Shown in pieces: positions 1 through 10,626 of a DNA stretch of 64,000 nt (the stretch's first letter is position 1; each line of letters begins with the position of its first letter). Both the position numbers and the translations under genes were made by a program. The notes under the pieces are model-generated. The model was not told the DNA's origin and did no database searches. It worked only from the letters and a program-made list of their open reading frames with translations. The DNA comes from Isoperla grammatica (taxonomy: Eukaryota > Arthropoda > Insecta > Plecoptera > Perlodidae): NCBI GenBank assembly GCA_945910005.1, contig OX246749.1:23483097-23547096 (forward strand), written 5' to 3'.

Positions 1-1388
1 CCGATTTGAAAACCTTGGTAATCGTATCGAATTTGGGCCAAATCGGTTTCATTTCAATCCAGTTGATCAATTGAATTGAAAGTATCAAATCGCATTGAAA
101 ACCCTTGATAAATACGTCAAACCGACTGCAGCGACTGCAGAGCTGCGCGCGCACTGCACTGCCTTCTTACACGGATATGAGCCTTGTATATCAACTTACT
201 AAGATTCCTATTGTCAACCAAAAAAAAATCTAGAAGGCTTAAGCGGGAGATTTGATTTCAATTCACTTACGAATTGATTTGTTGAAAGCAGCTTCAAATA
301 TGCGTGATAAATAGGTAGTTCAACCCGGTTTGAACTCAAACTGGTTCGGTTCAAATCGGATTGAAATGCCTTGCTAACTCCAGTGATTGTTGACGACGAA
401 AGAACGAAATCTTTCAATGTAAACAAAGCGCAGCGCGAGTGCCTAGGCGCTGGCCCGGGGCACGTCAATGTCCGCTATCAACATCATAAATAGAACGTAG
501 ACAAAATATTACAATGCACAGTTAACTTCAAGGATCAAATACAGATATTGTGTATTATGTACCAACAAAAAGAACTGAATCAATCAAAAGCTTAGAATTC
601 TAGATTACAAAAATTGAGTACTGGCCTACAAAAGGCTCATGTTGCAGAATACAAGTATTCAAAGAACAATCTTGACATAAGAATTCATACAAATCATAAA
701 GGAAAATGTTATTCGGTTAATATGAACGTTGGCCTGCGTCAGGGAAGTGTGGACATCCGGGTCTAGCATGTCGCGGGCGGCAGGGGAGTGACCTGTTGGA
801 GCAGTCGACTCTGCATTGTTGCCAAGTTTCTGAGCGTACATGCAACTTTAGGCTCAAATAACGCAAAAAGTAGTACGGATATACTCATTTTTTCTGCTTT
901 GTGTGTATTTCTTGAGAACTTAGCTTCATTTTGATACTAAATTTGTTCACGTAGCAACGTTTTTTGGCTCCTTTATATCTATGAGAAGGTAATAAAATGT
1001 GTAATTTCTCTCTATCCAATGTTAAAGGATAGGGATTTTTAAAATGTTCACTTCATTATTTTGGAAAAAGTAGATCGGAAAGGTACTTACATTTTTTTGT
1101 ATTGTGAAAAAACGCTGTCTCATTGTAAAGTAAGCCAAATATGAAGAACGTGACAACGATGTCAAGTTATAGAGGAGTGACTTTAAGATTTACTGATGGG
1201 ATTCATAATCTGCTCAAAAATTTTAAAAGCCATATTTAATTTAAACAATTTTTACAATTTGCCATTATTGAGGTAGGAAGAACGACGCTGCTTCAGCAGG
1301 ACTTTGCCACTTTGAGGGCTTCGTTCGTTTTCACTAGCGCCCTCAATGGCCAATCTCGGTGCCTATACAATATTGTTATCATTCAATA
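1..1388. other. No recognisable gene
   Basis: The only open frames here are short and have no family signature. Positions 1-400 are rich in short A/T-flanked words such as TCAATT and GATTTGAA, which may be an old repeat, but I could not pair its ends. I see no RNA gene or clear promoter. Confidence 0.5.
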
Positions 1389-1604
1389 ATGTCGAATAAT
1401 AAAGTAAGTTTCGTGGATCACAATGATCTACCTTTAGATATTGTACAAAAAATGGGCGAGTTGGAACCAGATAGATTAGCAACATTCTTGTCCGAGATGC
1501 GAGGAGCTCTCACAAACATCGTGGTCGACCAGGCGGAGACGGGTTTGCAGGGAGAACTTTCGACCGGTCAAGAAGCTGAGTTTCATGGGGGGCTGCAACC
1601 GGAG
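1389..1604 (+). CDS. Possible first coding exon, unknown protein
   Basis: An ATG at 1389 opens a 72-codon frame beginning MSNNKVSFVDHND. It runs to a good splice donor, GAG|GTAAGC, at 1604/1605 in phase 0; the frame closes a few codons into the presumed intron. The product would be acidic and soluble, with a helical stretch LATFLSEMRGAL. I do not recognise the family. A fold-back transposable element starts only about 10 bases beyond the donor, so the downstream exons may have been displaced. The coding relic at 3292-3976 could belong to the same gene, but nothing proves the link. It could also be a chance frame. Confidence 0.35.
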
Positions 1605-1611
1605 GTAAGCT

Positions 1612-3291
1612 TATAGACGGAGAGCCAGCAACATAAAAGCTCCTCTCATAAGGTACATATGTTTTGACTATTGGAATAGGAGCGGAAAAACTACTCTACT
1701 AACAAAACGCGCGTCTTACTCCTCAACGTGGGGGCTTTTAGGCCCCACAGGGGGCCAAAAAAGCCGAAAAAAGGCCCAAGTTCCCCTCATAAGGTACATG
1801 GTAGGTCTCGACGGCAAATGAACCGGAAATGTTAGTACAAATAGAAAATACTGAGTCAGACGGGCTGAGTGGGGGCTTTACCCGAGTCAGACGCCCTCAA
1901 AAAGGGCCCAAAAAGGCCAAGGTTCCCATCATAAGGTACATGGACGGAGTAAACGCCATTTTGTAGAGATAAGTGTCCCAAATAGGAATTCGAAGAGTAA
2001 GACGGTATATTATGGGGCGTTAACCGATCAGACGTCATTTTATAAAAAAAGGGTCCACTTTTTATTTCCACACGTGCACGCGCTTTAACACCCAAAACAT
2101 ATCCTTAAATCCTGACATTAATAATAATAAATACTGGTATATTAAAGTTAGGGGTGGGCGGAGCTTCCAAAACTATCGCATCCGGATCGAGGCTTGGGGG
2201 GGGGGGGGGGCTGGCGAGGACATCACACAATATCTTTGAAATGTATTCACCTCTAGGGGCATTTAAGGATATGTTTTGAGTGTTTAAGCGCATGCACGTG
2301 TGAAAATAAAAAGTGGCCCTTTTTGGACAAAATGGCGTCTGATCGGTAAACGCCCCCTAATATCCCGTCTTACTCTTCGAATTCCTATTTAGGAAACTTA
2401 TCTCTAACAAATGGCGTATACTCCATCCATGTACGTACCTTATGAGGGGAACCTTGGCCTTTTTGGGCCCCTTTTGAGGGCGGCTGGCGAGGACAATAAC
2501 CCAAAATTTCTTTAAAATGGATGTTTTTCTACGTCTCGAGACATTTCCGGATATGATTTGAGTTTTTGCCCTTTTTGGGTAAAATGGCGTCTGATCGGTA
2601 AACGCCCCCTAATATCCCGTCTTACTCTTCGAATTCCTATTTAGGAAACTTATCTCTAACAAATGGCGTATACTCCATCCATGTACGTACCTTATGAGGG
2701 GAACCTTGGCCTTTTTGGGCCCCTTTTGAGGGCGGCTGGCGAGGACAATAACCCAAAATTTCTTTAAAATGTATGTTTTTCTACGTCTCGAGACATTTCC
2801 GGATATGATTTGAGTGTTTAAGCGCATGCATGTGCGAAAATAAAAAATGGCCCTTTTTGGGTTAAATAGCGTCTGATAGGTAAACGCCCCCTAATATCCC
2901 GTCTTACTCTTCGAATTCCTATTTGGAACACTTATCTCTACAAAATGGCGTTTACTTCATCCATGTACCTTATGAGGGGAACCTTGGCCTTTTTGGGCCC
3001 TTTTTGAGGGCGTCTGACTCGGGTAAAGCCCCCACTCAGCCCGTCTGACTCAGTATTTTCTATTTGTACTAACATTTCCGGTTCATTTGCCGTCGAGACC
3101 TACCATGTACCTTATGAGGGGAACTTGGGCCTTTTTTCGGCTTTTTTGACCCCTGTGGGGCTTAAAAGCCCCCACGTTGAGGAGTAAGACGCGCGTTTTG
3201 TTAGTAGAGTAGTTTTTCCGCTCCTATTCCAATAGTCAAAACATATGCACCTTATGAGGAGAGCTTTTATGTTGCTGGCTCTTGGACTATT
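1612..3291. mobile_element. Fold-back element with long inverted arms
   Basis: The left end (from about 1621, AGAGCCAGCAACATAAAAGC) is the reverse complement of the right end at 3282, with near-identity through the first 47 bases and strong similarity for about 480 bases inward. The arms repeat a motif around CCTTATGAGGGGAACC several times in each direction. The centre (about 2100-2280) holds a run of 14 G. The right arm is longer because of an internal tandem duplication. No transposase frame is present. No clear target duplication is visible, so the outer limits are good only to about 10 bases. The architecture fits a fold-back (FB-like) or long-TIR non-autonomous DNA transposon. Confidence 0.8.
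2331..3010 (+). repeat. Three tandem copies inside the right arm
   Basis: A segment starting AATGGCGTCTGATCGG at 2331 recurs at 2583 (252 bases on, nearly identical) and, more diverged, at 2865 (AATAGCGTCTGATAGG). Each copy carries the CCCCCTAATATCCCGTCTTA and TACCTTATGAGGGGAACC words. The left arm has only one equivalent, so the duplication arose after the arms formed. Confidence 0.85.
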
Positions 3292-3976
3292 ATTAAATCC
3301 ATTACCATACGGGCAGTCACATACTGACGGAGAGCTGGTGGCGCAACTACAGCCAAGCGTGCCACTTGATTCTAATGTAAATAGCTTTGCTCGGGCCTCG
3401 AGCGCGGCGGCTGGGGGTGAGTACGAAACTGGTCCGCGTGGATACAGTTATGGAAACGACTTCCAGTGGTTCAACCTTCCTGTGCTTACCTACTCGAGCA
3501 GGAATGATACTTTGAGCCCTGAGGAATTTATTCAGAAATCAGAATGCTATGCTAGAGCATGTCAACGTTCACACACATGGAACAATGGTGTCAAATACTT
3601 AAACAACATGAGCCTAACTTTTTGTTGGTAACGAAAACTCAAGCACAGTTTGTTGCCGACAACGTTAACCGTATTACCAGCCTAACCCTACAGCAAATGT
3701 TTTACATTCAAAACTCAAACTATTGCAAAACATGCTTGAACTGCTGACAAATGAAGTTTTCTCAACTGGACTGACATCATTCTTACAGAAGATATCAGCG
3801 CTTGAAAGATCAGAAACTGTACAGGATGTGAAGGCTGTTACTCAGAAGAGTTTAACTAAGCTTAATACTTTGATGGCAGAAGATCCTTCAAAGATAGTGT
3901 TTGCTGGTCGCCTTCTCATAACAGGTAAATTTAATAATTTGTATAGGCTTGCGGAAAGTCTGGGCCAAGTGTAGGC
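3292..3976 (+). pseudogene. Unrecognised frameshifted coding relic
   Basis: Coding-like sequence changes frame twice. One frame (to about 3560) reads through GPRGYSYGNDFQWFNLPVLT, a second (3559-3720) through QFVADNVNRITSLTLQQMFY, and a third (3723-3974) through SFLQKISALERSETVQDVKA. The pieces join sensibly if one or two bases are shifted at about 3560 and 3715. The last frame meets a possible donor, AACAG|GTAAAT, near 3925. I cannot assign a family; a Gag-like capsid or a host exon are both possible. The apparent ATG at 3245 lies inside the fold-back repeat, so it is probably not the native start. Confidence 0.4.
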
Positions 3977-4109
3977 CTACCTAAAAAAAAACTACTTAAT
4001 AGCCTACTAGGCCTAACCTAATTTTATTTTTCTAGGATTCGCAACATCATTGAGCAGCTCTATCTAGCAGCAAAGCATAGGCCTAGGCCTACGGCAGAAG
4101 AAAAGTTAT

Positions 4110-4558
4110 TTGTCCTTTTTTTCATTTTTTTTATCAGGACGTCAGTCAGTGAATCGACAGGATACACTCCGGCTATGCTCACCTTCGGTCGAGAACTGTC
4201 ATCACCTTTCATCACCCAACTCACAGAAAACGAGGGTAAAATTGACACAGGAACACCGGCCGCCTATGCTCAGCACCTCGCACAGAGCCTATCTACTGCT
4301 TATACAGAGACTATCCAAAATTGCACTAAGGCTAAAGAACGCCAGGAAAAACTCTATAATACTGGTAGAAAAGCACCGCCATTCCAAGTCAGAGATTACG
4401 TCTGGAGAAAAACAAATATTCTAAGCGACGCCGCAAAGGGAGTAACAAGTTCTCTAAACCCCAAATTCGAAGGCCCGTACAGACTACATAAAGGATATCT
4501 CCAAATGTATACGAACTCACGGATAAAGATGATAACACAGCAGGGAAGCGCAATGTAG
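4110..4558 (+). pseudogene. Gypsy-type integrase, C-terminal fragment
   Basis: The frame reads TGYTPAMLTFGREL, typical of the end of the Gypsy integrase core, then a basic helical stretch, then FQVRDYVWRKTNILSDAAKG and PKFEGPY, which match the GPY/F module at the integrase C-terminus. The catalytic DDE core, RT and protease are absent upstream, so this is a 5'-truncated copy. It sits upstream of a polypurine tract and an LTR, which fixes the element on the plus strand. Confidence 0.8.
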
Positions 4559-5619
4559 ACCAGTTGCGGCCCTACAACACCCCACCCGAGTGGAGCGAGG
4601 AACCGGAACTAGCAGAAGTCGAAGATGAAGCTACCCTAACCCAAGACGAAGCAGACGAATGTCAAGAGCTCACTGAAGAAGAGATACTATTCCCACCTAC
4701 CCCTCCTATGCTGTCAAGGCGACCTATTCGTATAACTAAAAAACCTGGATGGTTAGAAGGTTTCCAACATTAAGGAAGTCACGAATGGTGGTCATTATGT
4801 ATCTTTTATGTCATATTTATTTCATTTGCATAACCTTTGTTATTTTGTCTAATTAGCTACTACCAAAGACGAAGAAAGCGTTCGACATGGCAGGAACGTC
4901 AAGGACGCTATCATCCAAAAAACAGCCACCGATCGCTTTGGTTAGGACAATCACGGTTCCAAGACCAGTCCCACAGGAGACAGCTGCCAGCCAGGAGTAT
5001 GGCAAAACCAAACCCTCCGAGGGCACCCCCCAAATCAAGGGCTAAGGAAATCCTAATGAAATCCTTCACAACTGTACCTGGGGTAATCCACCGAGCTCCA
5101 GAGGCTACGACGAAAATAGCCCTGACTAGAGAAGGAAGCATCCCGAAGGAATTACCGTCATTCAAAAAGAGGCGTACAACTCCCCATCACCTAGCAATAG
5201 AACCACCCAACGTCATGAAGACCACCTTGGAAGCCGCTATTAAAACCAAACTACAGATTTCACCGCTGGTCCTCACAACCAAGGAGTTGGAACTCCCGGA
5301 CTACGGCCCTGTCCCACTAACACCGGATCCGTTTAGGGCATCCAGCACCAACCCCTCCGCATGTGTATCGCCACCTCTTACAGAACCATCGCTGCCGAGC
5401 AACTTTTGCGTACAGATGGAGGTATGTGAGCAGCCCTCCCTAACGGATGATGAAGTGAAGCGACGGGCTAAAAGGGCCAAATTTAATGCCCAAAGACACC
5501 AGGCCCACCAACAAAAAACTAAGAAAACTCTTGCCGACAAAGAGGTTAATGAATCAAACCCAGGCTACTTCACGGCGGAGTTTCTAGAAACAAACGTTCA
5601 GCAGAACAAAACTCGCTAA
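4559..5619 (+). pseudogene. Gypsy element 3' ORF, frameshifted
   Basis: After the integrase tail an acidic segment (about 4564-4773) ends in RRPIRITKKPGWLEGF, the kind of tail found at pol ends. An ATG at 4887 opens a frame that stops at 5045, while the adjoining frame stays open to 5619, so a frameshift near 5000 probably split one ORF. The product is proline- and lysine-rich (for example DDEVKRRAKRAKFNAQRHQ), has no membrane segment and is not a recognisable envelope protein. I treat it as an accessory or 3' ORF of the same LTR element; its function is unknown. Confidence 0.5.
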
Positions 5620-5805
5620 GATGATTCGAGCTTCCGCCCAAACCAAAGGCTAGGCTAAGCCTTTCTATTTTTATTTTTGTATTATTAAACTAGTCTTAGA
5701 ACTATTATAAAAAATGGTACAAATCCTAATAGTTCCTAAAACAAGTATGTAAAATCTATGTGGACGAAAACGAACTGCGTTGTATCACCCTAGAGATTTT
5801 TTTTT

Positions 5806-5818
5806 GTGGAGGGGGTAT
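5806..5818 (+). promoter_or_regulatory. Polypurine tract before the 3' LTR
   Basis: The purine-rich run GTGGAGGGGG, preceded by a T tract, abuts a TG-starting LTR. This is the usual primer site for plus-strand DNA synthesis in Gypsy elements. Confidence 0.65.
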
Positions 5819-6918
5819 TGTAACGCCCCGGCCCCTATGCCATATTCGAATAAGGCGCCAAACTCGCATGTTGTATTTTTAAAGCCTAGAGGACGCTATC
5901 TCATCCCATCTTCGCCGCCTTAAAGATATAGACATAAAAAACTTCAACCAAACAGTCAGCGGATCAATTCCTTTTTAAAGGGTAAGACCACATTCTAAAT
6001 ATGTAAAAGGCTAATTGTGTTATCAATCACTACCTCTGTGACAACTATCAAATCAAATTGTCATCCTAACGATGCATCATTCATCTTATAACTCGCACGT
6101 AGCTACCTGGGTCTAGGCCTAGGCCTATGGCGAAGTTCTAGTACCGATCTCATCAGTCGGCTCCTAAAAACATTGACTTAGGAGGTATTTCTGGTAATGA
6201 TTGTATGTTATTATTATGTTATTTATGTTATTACGCTTTATTATAATTCAACGAGAGGATTATCTCGGATCATTTCTGGATTTTCTTACCATGTACAGTT
6301 GGCAAACGTATAAAAACTAGAAAAAGTGTAAGCGGGCACAAATACGGCGAACTCGCAGCTGAAATGTTCAGGCATCGTGCGCATGCGCGCCGTCTTTACC
6401 CCTACCTTCCCCTACATCGAGCGATGCACGCATCCTCGGACCAAATCGTATAAAAGGCGCCCGCTCAGCAGCAAGAGCACAGTTCTTCGACACACCTCGT
6501 CTAGTACAGACGCTCCAGCACGCGCGAAGCCGTCCCTGCTTCAAACTGTGTAGGCCTCTGGTGGTCCGCGGCAACACACTAACCCTGTCAGATTCGCCGC
6601 TGCCCCGAGGAGTACGGTGCAACCGAAGAACCCGAGCCAGAAAAAGCAAGCCCGCACTCGTAACAGTGTTAGGACTAAACCTTCGGCTCGCGGCCGTAGA
6701 GAGCGCATATACGGACTTAGAATGTTTTTGGTGAGATAGCTAGCTGCTCAAATATTGCTGCGTTTGCCAACTACATAAAGTCAGTATTAAACATTTTCAT
6801 CTCGAGTTGGAGATTGAAAATATTCTCAAGTTCTGTGATACAAGTGTTTGTATTTTTATTAAAAGTTCATTACCTTTCAATTTTTCAAAGTGTTAATTTC
6901 TTATCCGGTTTTCCAACA
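5819..6918 (+). mobile_element. Gypsy 3' LTR (about 1.1 kb)
   Basis: The LTR starts TGTAACGCCCCGG directly after the polypurine tract. It contains a TATA box at 6449, downstream GC-rich leader sequence, and ATTAAA poly(A)-type signals near 6784 and 6857. The 3' limit is a guess: CA dinucleotides occur near 6916-6919, but no second LTR is in the window for comparison. Confidence 0.6.
6449..6456 (+). promoter_or_regulatory. TATA box of the LTR
   Basis: TATAAAAG lies within the LTR, followed about 25-35 bases on by the likely transcription start (U3/R boundary). It is the only strong TATA match in this GC-rich part of the LTR. Confidence 0.55.
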
Positions 6919-6960
6919 TCAGTTTTTTTCGTTCTCTAATTTCAACACCACACTTACACA

Positions 6961-7393
6961 CTCTTCCCAAGGGGCGCCGAATAATTGCCAGTCGCAAGAC
7001 AGCCGCAAGCATTCCACCCCAAGGGTAGCACTACCTACACTCCCGGAGGGAAGCCGAATAGTTGCCAGTCCCAAGACCGCCGCAAGTATTCCATCCTGAG
7101 GGGAACAAACACACTCTTCCCAAGGGGCGCAGAATAATTGCCAGTCGCAAGACAGCCGCAAGCATTCCACCCCAAGGGTAGCACTACCTACACTCCCGGA
7201 GGGAAGCCGAATAGTTGCCAGTCGCAAGACCGCTGCAAGTATTCCATCCTGAGGGGAACAAACACACACTCTTCCCAAGGGGCGCCGAATAATTGCCAGT
7301 CGCAGGACAGCCGCAAGCATTCCACCCCAAGGGTAGCACTACCTACACTCCCGGAGGGAAGCCGAATAGTTGCCAGTCGCAAGTATTCCATCC
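6961..7393 (+). repeat. About 2.8 copies of a 153-155-bp tandem repeat
   Basis: CTCTTCCCAAGGGGCG recurs at 6961, 7114 and 7269. Each unit is two related half-repeats of roughly 75-80 bases, both containing GCCGAATA-TTGCCAGTCGCAAGAC-like sequence, so an older duplication was itself duplicated. The last copy is truncated. The frames across it are by-products of the repeat. Confidence 0.9.
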
Positions 7394-7575
7394 CTCTTTA
7401 CACATATAGCCACGACTACACGAGAGAACAAGTTTCTTATAGTGGGCTTCTCTCGTCTGCCCCCGCCATCGAGTTATCCCCCCTAGACACACGCCAGGGG
7501 GTAGAGGGACGAGGTACGCTATACACTTCTCATAACACCACCGCACCACCAAAAGACCAAAACATAAACTGTAGC

Positions 7576-8758
7576 ATGGCGAACCAAGTCACTCGGCTAC
7601 AATCTCAAGTTAGGCCTAGCCAAGCTTTTCCATCTAGGCCTACCAGCTCGGAACCGAGCCAAACCCCTACAAGACGCCAGACAGCCAAAACACAAAAGAA
7701 ACAGTGAGTGAAATTCAACGGAAGCAATCCAGTCTAGGCCTACATGGCGACTCAGATGTGCCTAGGCAGAGGCCTAGGCCTACTTCTCAAAATGCCACCA
7801 AACCACCGAAACATAAACTGTGGGACCTGGCCTAGGCCTACCACAGTATCATCAAACAACAAGCCTAGTTCGGGAACTTATAACCAGTTGGACAAGGTAG
7901 GCCCACAAACAAACCCTATACTAACCTCGAACTACTATAGCAGCCTTGCCGATAAAAAAACAAGATTCAGCCCAATTAGTTCAGACGAGTTTCCTTAGCT
8001 TGAAAACTCAAACTCAAAAGTAAAGATCGGGGAAGCTAAGGGACACAAAACAAACACAACTAATTCTAGACCTATGGCTAACCTAAAAGGCAGTCTGAGC
8101 CCAAAGCCAACACATGTCAACAGGCTTAAACAACAAAATCCTTCTAGACCAAAAGTCCCCAAAAGGATTTTCTTTGGGAGACTCCACGGTCAAAAACTGC
8201 CGAAACATTACACAAGAAGAACCGTCCCTCCTTCTTGCATATCCAGGGACAAAGCCCAACCAACTATGCAGTATTATCGAGAGAAACAAGCATTTAACTG
8301 ATGTAAATGTTGAACTAGTGTCTGTTCATGTTGGAACCAATGTTGTTAAATAAAAAAAATCACCACTCGACATCATAGACGACATGGACCACTTGGTTCG
8401 TTGCTGCCAAAAACGCTACCCTCAAGCTAGAATAATGGTTTCAGCCATAATACATCGCAGAGACACAACCACTACAAGAATAGATTCCATTAATGATGCC
8501 ATTAAAAGCATATGTGATGATCTCAAACCCATCTTTATCAACCCCAATTGCTGCATCGATGACTGCCACATTGGGAAAGATGGCCTCCATCTCACACCAA
8601 ATGGAGTAAAAAAACTAGGAGACTTCCTCTCAACTATGGCAGGACTTTGCGCCCAGTATGATCCCATTACTGGAGACAATGTGGCAGCTATTAAGCCAGC
8701 CAAGGACTGCACAACCAAAGAGAGAGGCCAACAACAAGCAGATACCCACCGAGACTGA
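7576..8758 (+). pseudogene. LINE ORF1 relic with SGNH/GDSL esterase domain
   Basis: Several frames carry a low-complexity N-terminal region (ATG at 7576) followed by an SGNH-hydrolase-like domain. Block I is SLGDSTVKN (nucleophile Ser) near 8180. Block III is VSVHVGTN at about 8320, with the usual following Asp missing. The Asp-His block is DGLHLTPNGVKKLG near 8580. An in-frame stop at 8351-8353 splits the domain. Such esterase domains are known from ORF1 proteins of CR1/L2-type LINEs, where they are thought to aid retrotransposition. No ORF2 follows, so this is a dead 5' fragment. Confidence 0.65.
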
Positions 8759-8821
8759 CGCCTCAATGAAACTGACCGAGACTCGGGTAGTAGAGGTTCC
8801 TACCAGCAAGACCTCTGACCC

Positions 8822-9686
8822 ATGGATCCAGATGAAGCCCAACAGGCCCCTACATTAGTACTCCAACACCAGAACCAGAATGCGGGCGGAGGGCATTTCC
8901 GTGGGAACCAAAGAGACGAGCTTGCAGCAGCAGGGTCATCAAACCCGAGTGCGGATTGATTGATTAATGGGGCTTAACGTCTCATATTTATGCAACGATG
9001 GCTAATCGAGACGATGAGCGGGTGATAATGAAGATGAGAAAGATGATAATGAAGAATAAAGCCACATCCGAATCAGATCCATTGTACGTCGCGTGAGTCG
9101 TCATACGGGAGTCCAGCAAGGGAGGGCAGGGCCGAGGAGAAATATTCAATGGGACAGTGGGGGGGAAAGGGGATTGGGGTGTGGACTGCACTTCGTCTGA
9201 CTTCTCCTCCTCGACCAGTCCGGCTTGGGTGGCCCTACCAGAAGCATACGCTTCCGCCGGCATAGCTCTCGGGATCAACAAAGCACGCAAACCTGCCCAC
9301 CACGATAAGGTAGCAGTCCCTGGGCAGGCCCGAGTGCGGAGAGAATAGCAGAAGAAGTCCACCAAACATCCATAGTAGGGATCCAACACAAGGAGGCAAC
9401 AGGGAAAGTCCACAACAGCAGAGATCTTCAACCAGAAGGTTCAACACAAAGCCTCAGCAGCGATCAAGATGTGGACGAGCATGCGTGTGTGGATTTGAGT
9501 GGCATGTCCAGTCAAAGTGATACATTTTTAGGTTTTGAAGATCAAGGCAATTGTGAAGAATATGTGCTAGCTCTAGCCAGCTTAGCAGCTATAGTGAGGG
9601 TTCAGGAATGTGATATCCTCAATTTAGAAAAAGAGCATATACAAGAAAATTTTCAGGCTGCTTTGAATCAACTTCCAGTGCCCTAA
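8822..9686 (+). pseudogene. ORF split by a SINE-like insertion
   Basis: An ATG at 8822 (MDPDEAQQAP) opens a frame that enters the SINE-like element at 8956. Removing the element plus one 12-base target duplication restores the same frame, which runs to a stop at 9686 and would give 159 residues. The C-terminal half contains SSQSDTFLGFEDQGNCEEYV and a helical segment. An acidic-serine N-terminus like this is seen on Tnp_21-like transposase relatives, so it may be the N-terminus of the gene that resumes at 10203; that link is inference. Confidence 0.5.
8956..9328 (-). mobile_element. SINE-like element, copy 1 (373 bp)
   Basis: This is one of four copies in the window. It is flanked by a perfect 12-base target duplication, CCCGAGTGCGGA, at 8944-8955 and 9329-9340. 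The plus-strand ends are TTGATTGATTAATGGGGC and CCCTGGGCAGG, with no inverted repeats. Minus orientation is inferred from the T-run at the left end of copy 2. Confidence 0.8.
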
Positions 9687-9840
9687 CATCAACCTCTAAA
9701 AAAATAAAATCAAAAGAAAGAAAAAAGTGTGGCGTTGTAAATCAAAAAGTTGTAAGCACACCTCATTACCCAACAAACACACTGATATCATTGTAAGTTC
9801 CCAATCGTGTCACTAATGTTTCACGTCTCTTAGTGATAGC

Positions 9841-10195
9841 TGAAAGATATCTTCCCGATGTCATTGTAGGAACAAATGCAGAATATATCTTTAACGGACA
9901 TCCTAAGAACATCTTTTCGAATTCACTAGTTGATACACATTGTTTTTGTAATAATGGGTTATTGATGAGTCTTCTGGAGATATTCACCATTTAAGACGTA
10001 CATACACATAATTTAATTTGTATTTTTTGGTAATTTCCAATAATTTAAGCTGTTATTAAATGATATTGTGAAGACATCTTCCTGATGTCATTACGTGACA
10101 CGTGCAGAATAAATCTTTAACTGACATCTTAAGAACATCTTTTCGAATTCACTAGTTGATACACATTGTTTTGTAATAATGTGTTAATGATTAGT
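9841..10195 (+). repeat. Direct repeat pair, about 130 bp each
   Basis: Copy A (about 9841-9970) and copy B (about 10070-10195) share ATCTTTTCGAATTCACTAGT plus flanking words, with scattered differences. They lie between the split ORF ending at 9686 and the transposase-derived frame at 10203. Their origin is unclear; an intron duplication or MITE ends are possible. Confidence 0.75.
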
Positions 10196-10626
10196 ACTCG
10201 GAATGTATTCATCATTTGAGCACCCACATCTGCTGGTAAACACTGACGGTATTCCTCTAAGTAAGAGCTCTTCTAGCCAGTTTTGGCCCATTTTGGGGCG
10301 TTTGGATGACGTTGCAGACTCGAAGCCATTTGTTATTGGCGTTTTCCACGGAAATAAGAAGCCAGATGATTGTAATGTGTTTTTGGAAGACTTTGTCCAC
10401 GAAGCAGTAAATTTAACAAAAAATGGTATTATGTGGGATTCGTCCAACCGAAGGATACCGTTTCATCTTAAAGGGCTTTTGTGTGACGCTCCAGCACGAT
10501 CCTTTGTAACTGGAATCAAAGGTTGTTGTTTTCTTATGCCCGCATCTCACTTCACGGAGTCATCATGCGTCTAGCAGCCCAGTAGAGAAACGCCTCCTTT
10601 TCAAATCTATCTATGCCCTTCGGCAT

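Noticed and set aside
2609..2827. Minus-strand ORFs in the fold-back element
   Set aside because: They arise from the tandem and inverted repeats and appear in several arms with different frames.
4837..5619. Viral envelope gene in the Gypsy element
   Set aside because: No signal peptide, membrane anchor, cleavage site or Cys pattern; it is proline- and lysine-rich.
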